64,000 bases of DNA, from assembly GCA_002356455.1 (NCBI GenBank), contig AP017968.1:2232001-2296000 (forward strand), read 5' to 3'. The stretch is from Fusobacterium varium. Its GTDB lineage: Bacteria; Fusobacteriota; Fusobacteriia; Fusobacteriales; Fusobacteriaceae. A program made the position numbers and the translations under genes. The notes beneath the pieces were generated by a model, which was not told the origin of the DNA, did not search any database, and saw only the letters and a list, made by a program, of their open reading frames with translations. Positions 46,308-53,581 of the stretch are shown in pieces (position 1 is the stretch's first letter; every line of letters begins with the position of its first letter).

Positions 46308-47055
46308 TCTTTTTTCTCACCTCTACTATAGAACTTACTTTTTCATTATCTTTATTTTCAATTTTTAATCCTGAATGAGTTGTAAGAAAATCTAAAGATT
46401 TACATTTTTCTATAAGTTCTATCTCCACAGTTCTACCCTTGTCATTCTCTGTTATCTTCATTTTTTTAATTAAAGTTCCATCTGTATGAGTTATAGGCTT
46501 AGGACTTCCATCTTCATTGAAATACTCATTTATATCACTCCAAGCCACTTGAACATGCCTGTTCAATATTCTTTCTTGAGAAATTAAAAATTTTTGTCTT
46601 TGCTGCTTTTTTAATTTTTTTAAAAAGTTTTTTATACTAACATTTTCTAACATTTCATATATTCTAGTTCTTGAATAATTAGGACTATATCCTGCTTTTA
46701 TTCCTGCTTGAAAAGCGTTCAAACTTTCCATGTAATAATAGCAGAAAAGCCTCTGTTTATCTGACAATCCATCTATTTCATCTATCCAGTCATAATCTTT
46801 ATTTTCATCTGGAATTAACTCTTTTTTTTCTTCTATTTTTTCATTGGAACGTTCCATATTTTTATCGGAACGCTCCATTACTTTTTTTTTCGGAATGCTC
46901 CATTTATCTTTAGCTTTCCAACCTCTCACTGTTCCTTCTGAAAGTGCCAATTTATCAGCTATCTCTTTCAAAATTCCTTTAGGTGCTTTGTCGCCTCCTG
47001 CTTCTTTCCATAATTTTTTTGCCTTGTCTCTTACTGGGTCTCTATTTCTTGCCAA
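46297..47055 (-). CDS. terS: Terminase small subunit
   Basis: 252 residues. The start MARNRDPVRDKAKKLWKE and GTVRGWKAKDKW form the PBSX/XtmA-type DNA-binding helix-turn-helix; LSDKQRLFCYYYMESLNAF and AGYSPNYSRTRIYEML are terminase_2 landmarks. First gene of the late operon. Confidence 0.9.
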   Translation of the reverse strand: MARNRDPVRDKAKKLWKEAGGDKAPKGILKEIADKLALSEGTVRGWKAKDKWSIPKKKVMERSDKNMERSNEKIEEKKELIPDENKDYDWIDEIDGLSDKQRLFCYYYMESLNAFQAGIKAGYSPNYSRTRIYEMLENVSIKNFLKKLKKQQRQKFLISQERILNRHVQVAWSDINEYFNEDGSPKPITHTDGTLIKKMKITENDKGRTVEIELIEKCKSLDFLTTHSGLKIENKDNEKVSSIVEVRKKNDL

Positions 47056-47118
47056 ACATCACCACCTCTTTATTAGATTTCTCTATATTTTTTTACTTGT
47101 TTATGTTATAATTAATCA

Positions 47119-47175
47119 CATCTTTCCCTAAGATGACTTTTTCTTAATATGGAGCCTACACAGGCTCTTTTTATT
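47119..47175 (+). ncRNA. Predicted short RNA with UCCCU loop, upstream of late operon
   Basis: Extended -10 TGTTATAAT (47104-47112) on the plus strand, then hairpin CATCTT/AAGATG with loop TCCCT (47119-47135) and terminator GAGCCT/AGGCTC (47152-47167) plus T run. About 57 nt, opposite in direction to the late genes. No frame. Confidence 0.55.
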
Positions 47176-47330
47176 TTTATAAGATTTTTATAGTTTCTAT
47201 TTTTATATCTTTTTATTTTTTATAGATTTTAAAGATTTTTATTAACATAAAATTTTCCAAAAAATAAAGGAGCCAAGATTTTGATTACTCAAAACCCTGA
47301 CTCCGTAAGTCCTGTCATATTATTTTTTAT

Positions 47331-47495
47331 TTATTTTATCTTTATTGTGGTTATCTCTTCACATTTACATCTTATCATAAATTCTTTGCCATTACTAGAT
47401 ATTGACTTTGAATTTTTTATTTCTATGTATCCATCTTGTTTTAATTCAGCTAAAAACCTTTTGCACTTATTACATACATATGTTTTGCTTTTCAC
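47331..47495 (-). CDS. Com-like zinc-ribbon microprotein
   Basis: 54 residues from GTG 47495, 5 bases after AGAGGTGG. MKSKTYVCNKCKRFLAEL gives CxxC, and IRCKCEE near residue 43 gives CxC, making a four-Cys zinc ribbon. Phage Mu Com has this size and pattern and activates translation of the mom modification gene. No mom is visible here. Fills the gap between VRR-NUC and terminase genes. Confidence 0.75.
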   Translation of the reverse strand: MKSKTYVCNKCKRFLAELKQDGYIEIKNSKSISSNGKEFMIRCKCEEITTIKIK

Positions 47496-47514
47496 TTGTC
47501 CACCTCTATTTTAG

Positions 47515-47862
47515 CTATTTTAAATCCAATATTTTTCTAACTTCTTCAACGGACCTAACTATATGATATTCAGCCCCATTTCTTTTAAATCTTTCCTCAA
47601 TATCCTTTTGTTCCTTTCTTTGTGTTCCCTTAGGTGCTTTTACTTCTAGTCCTATTGTTTTACCATCTTTTATTACCCATATATCAGGAATTCCTTTTTT
47701 TGCTCCTGTAGATAACTTTCTATACCCAACTGTTTTTCCTGTCACTCTATCTTTTATTGGAGTAGGTATATTATTCATTCTATTAAAAAATAATTTCCCT
47801 TGATTTTCATAAAATGACAACAAATATATAATTGCTGTCTGAATTTGTGTTTCTAATCCCAT
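47515..47862 (-). CDS. VRR-NUC domain nuclease
   Basis: 115 residues: METQ-like helix, then TGAKKGIPDIWV (Asp of the metal site) and GLEVKAPKGTQRKEQ (Glu-x-Lys). These are the PD-(D/E)xK landmarks of VRR-NUC proteins, common in phage replication blocks, where they may resolve branched DNA. Confidence 0.88.
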   Translation of the reverse strand: MGLETQIQTAIIYLLSFYENQGKLFFNRMNNIPTPIKDRVTGKTVGYRKLSTGAKKGIPDIWVIKDGKTIGLEVKAPKGTQRKEQKDIEERFKRNGAEYHIVRSVEEVRKILDLK

Positions 47863-47926
47863 TTAATCACTTCCTTTTTTATAAGTTTTATAAGACACTC
47901 ATTAAAAAAATGAATGTCCTAAAAAT

Positions 47927-48556
47927 CTATAATTTAAAAAGATTAAGAAAAGAGTCATACCATTTTCTATTTTTTAGTTCTTTTATTACTGCAAGTGAAA
48001 TATCAATTTTTTCTACTAATTTTATATTTCTATTTTTATATTCCTCAATCTCTTTTTCTCTTTTTCCCAGCGTTAATTGAGAAGCTCTTATTTCTGTGTT
48101 TTTCTCTTTTATCTCTTTTTCAAGTTCTGATATTTTTTCTATATTAGCAGCTATTGTCTTAGCTTTATCTAAATTACTTTCCTGTGTGAACCTATTCTTT
48201 TTTTCTAATTCTTTTATTTCTATTTTTAGTTCTTCTATTTTTTCATCTTTTTCAAGTATTATATCTATGCAATTTTTCTTTTCATTTTCAATAATTACTT
48301 TTTTCTTTTCTAAAGTAGTGATCTGATTATTTCTATCAGCTAATTCTCTTTTAAGATTTTCAATATTTGCTCTTGTTTCTGCCTCTACTTCTTTTCTATA
48401 TTTTACTCTGTTTAGTGCTTCTATTTCCTCCTTGCATTCTTCTTTTTTCATAAAATTTGTATCTTTTATAACTGTTCCTACTTCTTCTGCTAATTTTCTT
48501 AACTGATGCCTTAAAAAATCTGCCTCTCCATGAAAATTTCTTTCTTTTTTTGCCAT
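47927..48556 (-). CDS. Long coiled-coil protein
   Basis: 209 residues, almost all heptad coiled coil (about 15-190) with Glu/Lys pairs, ending in an aromatic tail NRKWYDSFLNLF. No domain recognised. In the replication block. Confidence 0.65.
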   Translation of the reverse strand: MAKKERNFHGEADFLRHQLRKLAEEVGTVIKDTNFMKKEECKEEIEALNRVKYRKEVEAETRANIENLKRELADRNNQITTLEKKKVIIENEKKNCIDIILEKDEKIEELKIEIKELEKKNRFTQESNLDKAKTIAANIEKISELEKEIKEKNTEIRASQLTLGKREKEIEEYKNRNIKLVEKIDISLAVIKELKNRKWYDSFLNLFKL

Positions 48557-48605
48557 TTTGTTTCCTCCTCTTATTTTGGTTTTATTTGAACCTAAAGTTT
48601 TTTTC

Positions 48606-49091
48606 TTATGATAATTTTTTATATTTTTCTTTCATTTCTTCTAGGAGTTTTATTATAGTTTCTCTTGATTTCTGATATTCATCTTCTTTTTCTTTTAAGT
48701 GACAAGCCTTTGAAAACAAAATCTTTCCTTCTATCTCTTGGATTACTCCTTCAAATTCTTTTATTTTATGCCTTAACTGTACTCTCTCATCATCAGAAAA
48801 AAATATATCTTCCAGTTCTTCAACAACTTTTTTTGATATCTCTTTTAAGTCTACATAAACAATTCCAAGTTTTTTATTCTGCTCTCCTGCATATCTCTTA
48901 AAGGTTTCTTTTTCAAGGTTATTTAATTCATAATTTTCAAATAAAGCATTTAAAAATTCTTTCTTTACAGGTTCTTTTCTATTTTCAATAGCGGATAAAT
49001 AATATAGTTTTATTCCTAATTTCTTTGCCATTCCAATAGAATTTTCATTTTCTCTTGCTCTTAAAAGCCTTAATTCCCTTGTAAAACTCAA
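48606..49091 (-). CDS. Helix-turn-helix protein with coiled-coil tail
   Basis: 161 residues from TTG 49091, directly after the initiator stop codon. Residues 1-55 form an XRE-like helix-turn-helix (NSIGMAKKLGIKLYYLSAIENRK); the rest is coiled coil. Possibly a regulator or helicase-loader partner of the initiator. Confidence 0.65.
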   Translation of the reverse strand: MSFTRELRLLRARENENSIGMAKKLGIKLYYLSAIENRKEPVKKEFLNALFENYELNNLEKETFKRYAGEQNKKLGIVYVDLKEISKKVVEELEDIFFSDDERVQLRHKIKEFEGVIQEIEGKILFSKACHLKEKEDEYQKSRETIIKLLEEMKEKYKKLS

Positions 49092-50114
49092 TCAAATCAC
49101 CTCTTTTATCTTTTTATTTCTAAGATATTCCTTTAAAACATCAAAGAAAGCCTCTGTCCTAGCCATTACATGTGCAATATTTTTATTATATTTTTCTAAA
49201 GCTAATTTTAAAGATTCTTGTTCTATGGAATTTTTTTCATAATCTGAAAGAGTTTCAAAAATTTTTCTTAATTTCTCCTTTTCTTCAATAGTTTTATCTC
49301 TTTGCTCTTTATGTTCAAGATTCTTTTCAATCACTTTTTTTGCCTTTTTTTCTAAAATAGTATTTGTTTTTACAGGAAGAACATCACATTTTTTATTTTC
49401 TATAATCCAATTTTCTTTTAAGGCTTTGTATATAGCTCCATCTTCCCATCTTTTAATTACAGCTACTGTTAATACTGCTTTTATTCTTTCTAAATCTATA
49501 TGTTTAGAATAGACAAGGTCCATTATATTTTTACATGTAGATACACTTATCCCATGCATTTGTAGGACAGATTTTATTTGTTTTATTTTATCTTTTTCTA
49601 AAATTTCTGAAGAACTACTACTAGGGTCTATCTTATTTATATTATCTAACTTAGTAGTAGTTTCTTTGTTAGTATTCTTAATATTAGTTTTCTTCGGGGT
49701 ACATCCCATGTAGGTACTACTAGGTACATCTGATGTAGGTGGTGTAAATACATCTGGTGTAGTAGGTACATCAAATGTAGGTACTTCTAATGTATCTACT
49801 TCTTTATTACTAGGTACATCTAGTGTAGGTACTTTTTCTACATTTTTTAAATAATATCTATTAGATTTACCTTTTAATTTTTCTATTACAACTAAACCTT
49901 TATCTGCTAAACTTTTTGTATATTTTACTATTGTTCTAGTATCCTTTATCCCTAGTTCTCTGGCTAAAGTTTCTAATGCTGGATAAGCATATTCTTTTTT
50001 TCCTGTATGTCTTGCTAAACAGGCATACAGCATTTTTTCATACAAGTTTAAATCAGTTCTATCTATTAATGCATTATCTAACCAAAACCAATCCTTTTCT
50101 CTTAAATCTCTCAT
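49092..50114 (-). CDS. Replication initiator/organizer with internal iterons
   Basis: 340 residues. The N-terminal 90 (DLNLYEKMLYACLARHTG, LARELGIKDTRTIVKY) is a winged-helix replication-initiator domain. A flexible Pro/Thr/Ser linker (about 93-175) with repeated VPTxDVP units encodes the DNA repeats at 49699-49829. A C-terminal domain (about 178-240) of DnaD/loader-like helices and a charged coil follow. GAGGAAT ribosome site lies in a hairpin. Confidence 0.78.
   Translation of the reverse strand: MRDLREKDWFWLDNALIDRTDLNLYEKMLYACLARHTGKKEYAYPALETLARELGIKDTRTIVKYTKSLADKGLVVIEKLKGKSNRYYLKNVEKVPTLDVPSNKEVDTLEVPTFDVPTTPDVFTPPTSDVPSSTYMGCTPKKTNIKNTNKETTTKLDNINKIDPSSSSSEILEKDKIKQIKSVLQMHGISVSTCKNIMDLVYSKHIDLERIKAVLTVAVIKRWEDGAIYKALKENWIIENKKCDVLPVKTNTILEKKAKKVIEKNLEHKEQRDKTIEEKEKLRKIFETLSDYEKNSIEQESLKLALEKYNKNIAHVMARTEAFFDVLKEYLRNKKIKEVI
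49699..49829. repeat. Iteron array, probable phage origin
   Basis: Five copies of GGTACATC-N3-TGTAGG: 49699-49715, 49723-49739, 49747-49763 (weaker), 49765-49781 and 49813-49829. A decayed copy lies near 49789. Starts are mostly 24 bases apart, always a multiple of 6. Each copy is itself a dyad (TACAT-N3-ATGTA). An AT-rich stretch follows at 49610-49690. Confidence 0.75.
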
Positions 50115-50201
50115 TATTCCTCCTTTCAGGAGAGGACCACTGCCAATAGACCCTCTCTATTTTTACTTTGTATCTGCCCACCATAACTAAGGTCTATCGG
50201 C
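50115..50201 (-). promoter_or_regulatory. Structured leader of the initiator mRNA
   Basis: On the minus strand GCCGATAGACC (50201-50191) pairs with GGTCTATTGGC (50152-50142) around a 38-base loop. It is followed by CTCCTGAAAGGAGG, which folds on itself and hides the ribosome site. Confidence 0.5.
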
Positions 50202-50315
50202 TTTGTCATGATGAACAGATATAAAATAAAAATCATTTTTTTATGTTATAATATTATTAATAATTACAAATTTTGTTATTTAATCATAAAATTTATTTAT
50301 ACTAAGGAGTATTTT

Positions 50316-50549
50316 ATGAAAAAAACTTTTGAAAAAAAATTAAAAGATGGTTTTAACATTGAAGTTAGCTGCAATTTCTTCTTAAAAAATTCTCATGAAC
50401 CTTACTGTAATATCAATTTAATACTAAAGCCTAATGAAAAATATTTTACATTAGTAGATAAAGGAATATTTTTTGATTTACCTAAAAGTCAAATGTTTAT
50501 TTCATATAAAAAAATTATTTGTTTTAGATATGAAAAAATAATTATATAA
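50316..50549 (+). CDS. 77-residue protein of the second leader-gene-sRNA module
   Basis: Start ATG 50316 after AAGGAGT; its extended -10 TGTTATAAT is at 50244-50252. Charged, soluble, unlike the 52-residue membrane peptide in the matching chromosomal module. No family recognised. Plus-strand gene between minus-strand blocks, so probably expressed in the lysogen. Confidence 0.55.
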   Translation: MKKTFEKKLKDGFNIEVSCNFFLKNSHEPYCNINLILKPNEKYFTLVDKGIFFDLPKSQMFISYKKIICFRYEKIII

Positions 50550-50634
50550 TTGCCTATATTCAGTAATTTTCAAATAAAAAATATGTTTCAAGTATATTGT
50601 TGACATATTTTGTATATTTTGATAAAATAAGATT

Positions 50635-50730
50635 GAACTTCGTTCCCTCGATGTTCATTAGTTTTTACTCATTTTTCAGAGACGGACATTTCTGAAAATC
50701 ACTTAGTTAAGCCCACACGGGCTTTTTTGT
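50635..50730 (+). ncRNA. Predicted small RNA, prophage copy
   Basis: TTGACA (50600-50605), 17-base spacer, TAAAAT (50623-50628). The transcript starts near GAACTTCGTTCCCTCG and ends at GCCCACACGGGC plus T run (50711-50728). Same two hairpins as the chromosomal copy at 13714-13815. Confidence 0.7.
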
Positions 50731-50782
50731 TTTTCCCTCATGCGAGGGCTCAGGAAAGATTTTTATGAAAAAAAGATGCAAA

Positions 50783-50859
50783 TGGGAATGATTGGATTTG
50801 AACCAATACTAAAGGGTTCCTTATAAGCTCCCTATGCCTTACCTCTTGGCTACATTCCC
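50783..50859 (-). tRNA. tRNA-like gene with abnormal anticodon arm
   Basis: Minus strand: acceptor GGGAATG/CATTCCC, discriminator A, D arm GCCAAGAGGTAAGGC and T arm ATTGG-TTCAAAT-CCAAT are all canonical. The anticodon arm is too long: AGGG and CCCT enclose 13 bases (AGCTTATAAGGAA) where 7 are normal. Sliding the stem does not restore a normal arm. A C-G closing pair would leave loop TTATAAG (anticodon ATA). CCA is not encoded. Could be a decayed or modified tRNA, or a tRNA mimic. Confidence 0.6.
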
Positions 50860-51016
50860 ATACTTAGACAGGATATTCCTGTCTATATTAACCCCGTGTT
50901 ATAAATGTCTTTATTTAGTTAAAATATTCACTATTTCTATACTTTGTTTGATTTTATCCCTCCAAAAAGTTATAATATATTCACCACAAACAATTTTTAT
51001 TTAAGGAGGAACATTT

Positions 51017-51397
51017 ATGAGATTAAACCCTGACTGCATTAGAGACATTCTTTTAACTGTAGAAGAAAAAACAGCTTATATGAAAAGGTGGACTATTCTA
51101 TCAGATGCTTCAACTACTATCCCTAGATTACAAGAATATAGTCAAGATGAATTAAACTATCATATTCGACAATGTTTAAATTTTAATTATATAATGGGAA
51201 CTGAAGGACTTGGAGGAGCATTTAAAATTGATGATTTAACCTTTAGTGGACATAATTTTTTAGCCGACATTAGAAAAGATACAAATTGGAACAAAACAAA
51301 AGAAATCGCTGGTAATGTTGGTTCTTATTCTTTGGATATTTTATCTAATATTGCAAAAAACGTTGTCACTGCCTTAGTCCTCGACAAGTTCAAGTGA
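51017..51397 (+). CDS. DUF2513-family phage protein
   Basis: 126 residues. MRLNPDCIRDILLTVEE, ELNYHIRQCL and LTFSGHNFLADIRKDTNW are landmarks of DUF2513, a small family common near prophage immunity regions. Function unknown. AAGGAGGA ribosome site. Confidence 0.85.
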   Translation: MRLNPDCIRDILLTVEEKTAYMKRWTILSDASTTIPRLQEYSQDELNYHIRQCLNFNYIMGTEGLGGAFKIDDLTFSGHNFLADIRKDTNWNKTKEIAGNVGSYSLDILSNIAKNVVTALVLDKFK

Positions 51398-51577
51398 TTC
51401 TAAATCACTAAATTTTATTATTACTTCTTCTTTTTCTTTTGTTGGAATATAGGAGTTATTTATTATAATTTCTGATACACCTTTTAACTCCTTTCCATCA
51501 AAAAAAACTTGTTTCACCTTTCCACATTGTTTTACTATCTTTAAATTATGATATTTTATTTCTGGCTCGCCTTTCAT
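51374..51577 (-). CDS. Small phage protein of unknown function
   Basis: 67 residues from ATG 51577; a frame continues upstream to 51628, so the start is uncertain. IKYHNLKIVKQCGKVKQVF and KGVSEIIINNS form a beta-rich module seen in other prophages. Ends overlap the convergent DUF2513 gene by 24 bases. Confidence 0.6.
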   Translation of the reverse strand: MKGEPEIKYHNLKIVKQCGKVKQVFFDGKELKGVSEIIINNSYIPTKEKEEVIIKFSDLESLELVED

Positions 51578-51668
51578 TTTCCACTCTCTCACCTCCCTTT
51601 CTATATAAGATTGATTTTTCATCTCCAAAAAGTTAAAATATTAATGGTTAGGCACTTTAGGAGGCAGA

Positions 51669-51911
51669 ATGACATTACAAGAAAAATTTAATCAAGCTAG
51701 ACAAAATATGCAACATCACTTTAAATCAGCCTTAGGATTTAGAACATCCTTTGCTAATTCTACTACAATTAAAACAGAAATATATATAAATGATACTATT
51801 ATAGCTGTTGGATTTGCTGGTGGCTCAGATTATCCATTGAATGAGAGATGCTTACTCTCTATGCTAAATGCTATAGCTAACTATGATTTGAATTTAATAC
51901 CAAAAGAATAA
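51669..51911 (+). CDS. Small phage protein of unknown function
   Basis: 80 residues with an AGGAGG ribosome site. One helical part then a short beta part with AVGFAGGSDYPLNERC. No family recognised. Confidence 0.6.
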   Translation: MTLQEKFNQARQNMQHHFKSALGFRTSFANSTTIKTEIYINDTIIAVGFAGGSDYPLNERCLLSMLNAIANYDLNLIPKE

Positions 51912-51951
51912 AATAAATTTCTAGTGCCTAGCCTATCAATTAATTAATCTT

Positions 51952-52065
51952 TAAATTTTTAACTATTTCTGTAATCACTTGAACTCTTTGTTCTTCCATA
52001 TATCCCAATTCTGTCAATTTTTTATCAATCTTCTCTATAATTTCTAAATATTTATCTATTGGCAT
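51952..52065 (-). CDS. 37-residue microprotein
   Basis: MPIDKYLEIIEKIDKKL start, all helix. A GGGAGGTGGG ribosome site lies 5 bases before ATG 52065. Too short for family assignment; in the immunity region. Confidence 0.5.
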
Positions 52066-52155
52066 TCATCCCACCTCCCTTCTCCCTTTTTGTATACGAT
52101 TCTAACCATTTTCAATTCTTTATTTAATTTCTGAACTCTAATTTTTTATCGATTA

Positions 52156-52172
52156 TTATACATAAAGTATAA
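52156..52172. promoter_or_regulatory. Operator TTATAC-N5-GTATAA
   Basis: Perfect 6-base half-sites with spacer ATAAA, just past the stop of the small repressor-like gene. Same half-sites as at 52393 and 54974. Confidence 0.65.
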
Positions 52173-52175
52173 GTT

Positions 52176-52373
52176 TTAATTAAAAAAAATATCTTCTCTG
52201 TCGGAAATAAAAAGTGAAATTTGTTGTATTGTTTCCATTTTAAAAGTAAGTTTCCCTTTTTTTAAATTATTATAATGATAGTATAAATTACCTCTAGTCA
52301 TTTCCAAATAGGAAGCCAGTTCACTAAAACTAGTTCTACTTAATTTTTCTTCTAATCTTTTTTTATTTACCAT
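52176..52373 (-). CDS. Cro-like helix-turn-helix protein
   Basis: 65 residues, only an HTH: FSELASYLEMTRGNLYYHYNNLKKG. Flanked on both sides by the same palindrome found at the repressor promoter, so it probably binds it and is regulated by it. AGGAGG ribosome site. Confidence 0.7.
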   Translation of the reverse strand: MVNKKRLEEKLSRTSFSELASYLEMTRGNLYYHYNNLKKGKLTFKMETIQQISLFISDREDIFFN

Positions 52374-52392
52374 AGATAACCTCCTATTTCAA

Positions 52393-52409
52393 TTATACAT
52401 AAAGTATAA
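52393..52409. promoter_or_regulatory. Operator TTATAC-N5-GTATAA
   Basis: Perfect palindrome with spacer ATAAA, 20 bases before the small HTH gene; overlaps its likely promoter. Confidence 0.7.
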
Positions 52410-52462
52410 AAATAAGTCAACAAAAAAATCACACCTGTTAAAGTGTGATGGGTTTGTAATGG

Positions 52463-53434
52463 TTATTTGTATAATTCAAATAATTTTTCCATTCTTTCTT
52501 TTAAATTTCTTGGTAATTTTGTAACTTCTAAATAATCACTTGCTACTTCCTCAAAATTTTCTACTAAAGCTATTAGTTCTAACAACATATTTTTAATAAA
52601 GAAATTCTCTTTTAGTAATATTATCAATGATATTATCATTGCAAAAAGATCATTTCTTCCTCTTTTTTTATTCTTATCATTCTTAGTCACAAAAAATGAA
52701 GGAAATATTTTTAAAATTGTGTCTTGATGAAGTTCTGCATTTTTCTCACTTCTGTAAGTTATAACTTTTGAATTATGAGCTATTTTGTTTCTAAATTTTC
52801 TTACAATTGTCAAAGAGGCTCTCATCAATTCTATCTTATCCTTATTTGAAATGACACGTTCTTTTATGTATTCATCAGTAATTTCTATTTTTTCACCATA
52901 CTGCAAATAAATAAACAAATCAATAACATCAGTAAATCTCACATTTTTAAAAAGAATCCATGCAGGTATATGGTTATGGTTGTCATTGTAATGTTTTGTT
53001 GGTTGATCGTTTGTTGAAATAGAATTTTTTATATTCGAAAGCACTTCGTTCAATTTCCATTCATTCAAACTATTATAGTTAAAGTTACTTTTTTTTAAAT
53101 ATTTATCTTGATGTACCCCATAATTTTTAGAAATTAAATATGAAATATTAGTCTTGTATATATTTTCTACATAAACACTATATTTAAAAAGTATATTTTG
53201 AAAGTTTTTATCAAAAAAATTGAAATCTATTATTTTTTCTAAGGTAACATTTTTCTTGTATTTATCCCCATTCCTAAAACACTCTTTTGTCCCTGTGATT
53301 AAATCGTAATAAGAAAAAGCTTTTAGCCATTGAATCGCTTGCTCTTTATTCAAAATTTCTAATTCACGCTTTTCTATTAATTGTTTTATTAACTCATCAT
53401 AAGTCATAAAAGGTTTATCATATATTATGCACAT
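52463..53434 (-). CDS. Abi_2/AbiF-like HEPN abortive-infection protein
   Basis: 323 residues from ATG 53434, 5 bases after AGGAG; an ATG 3 bases earlier is possible. KPFMTYDELIKQLIEKRELEI at 7 onward and the following SYYDLI match the Abi_2 start. HIPAWILFKNVRFTDVIDLF near 155-175 is the central block, and R215-N-K-I-A-H220 is the Rx4H HEPN ribonuclease motif. AbiD/AbiF proteins stop phage growth, and AbiF has been linked to an RNA antitoxin and to Cas13 ancestry. A structured RNA lies directly upstream here. Likely superinfection defence carried by the prophage. Confidence 0.85.
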   Translation of the reverse strand: MCIIYDKPFMTYDELIKQLIEKRELEILNKEQAIQWLKAFSYYDLITGTKECFRNGDKYKKNVTLEKIIDFNFFDKNFQNILFKYSVYVENIYKTNISYLISKNYGVHQDKYLKKSNFNYNSLNEWKLNEVLSNIKNSISTNDQPTKHYNDNHNHIPAWILFKNVRFTDVIDLFIYLQYGEKIEITDEYIKERVISNKDKIELMRASLTIVRKFRNKIAHNSKVITYRSEKNAELHQDTILKIFPSFFVTKNDKNKKRGRNDLFAMIISLIILLKENFFIKNMLLELIALVENFEEVASDYLEVTKLPRNLKERMEKLFELYK

Positions 53435-53440
53435 CATTAC

Positions 53441-53538
53441 TCCTAAAAACAAAACTCACTACAAAATTATTGTAGTGAGTTTTTGACCTATCAACTCAAC
53501 TTAAATCGCGAATTTAAGTTTAAACGTTAACAAGGTAG
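53441..53538 (-). ncRNA. Structured RNA upstream of the AbiF-like gene, candidate antitoxin
   Basis: About 98 nt on the minus strand. Hairpin 1: AACTTAAAT/ATTTAAGTT with a CGCGA-type loop (53498-53520). Hairpin 2: a perfect 13-pair stem (53451-53463 with 53471-53483) followed by a T-rich tail, i.e. a terminator placed between RNA and toxin gene. A candidate -10 (TATATT, 53550-53545) lies inside a GGTAGT/ACTACC dyad (53534-53558). No frame. The start point is uncertain. Confidence 0.65.
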
Positions 53539-53581
53539 TTATCTAATATAATACTACCACAAATAATCAAAAAATACAAGT

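Noticed and set aside
47281-47514. 77-codon plus-strand frame
   Set aside because: Mirror of the zinc-ribbon gene on the minus strand, which has a ribosome site and Cys pattern.
49699-49829. Regular repeats that could suggest CRISPR
   Set aside because: Repeats lie in a coding linker, are only 17 bases at 24-base pitch, have no unique spacers and no cas genes nearby; iterons explain them better.
50783-50859. tRNA-like gene as prophage attachment site
   Set aside because: It lies in the middle of the element, and the integrase is a serine recombinase at the other end.
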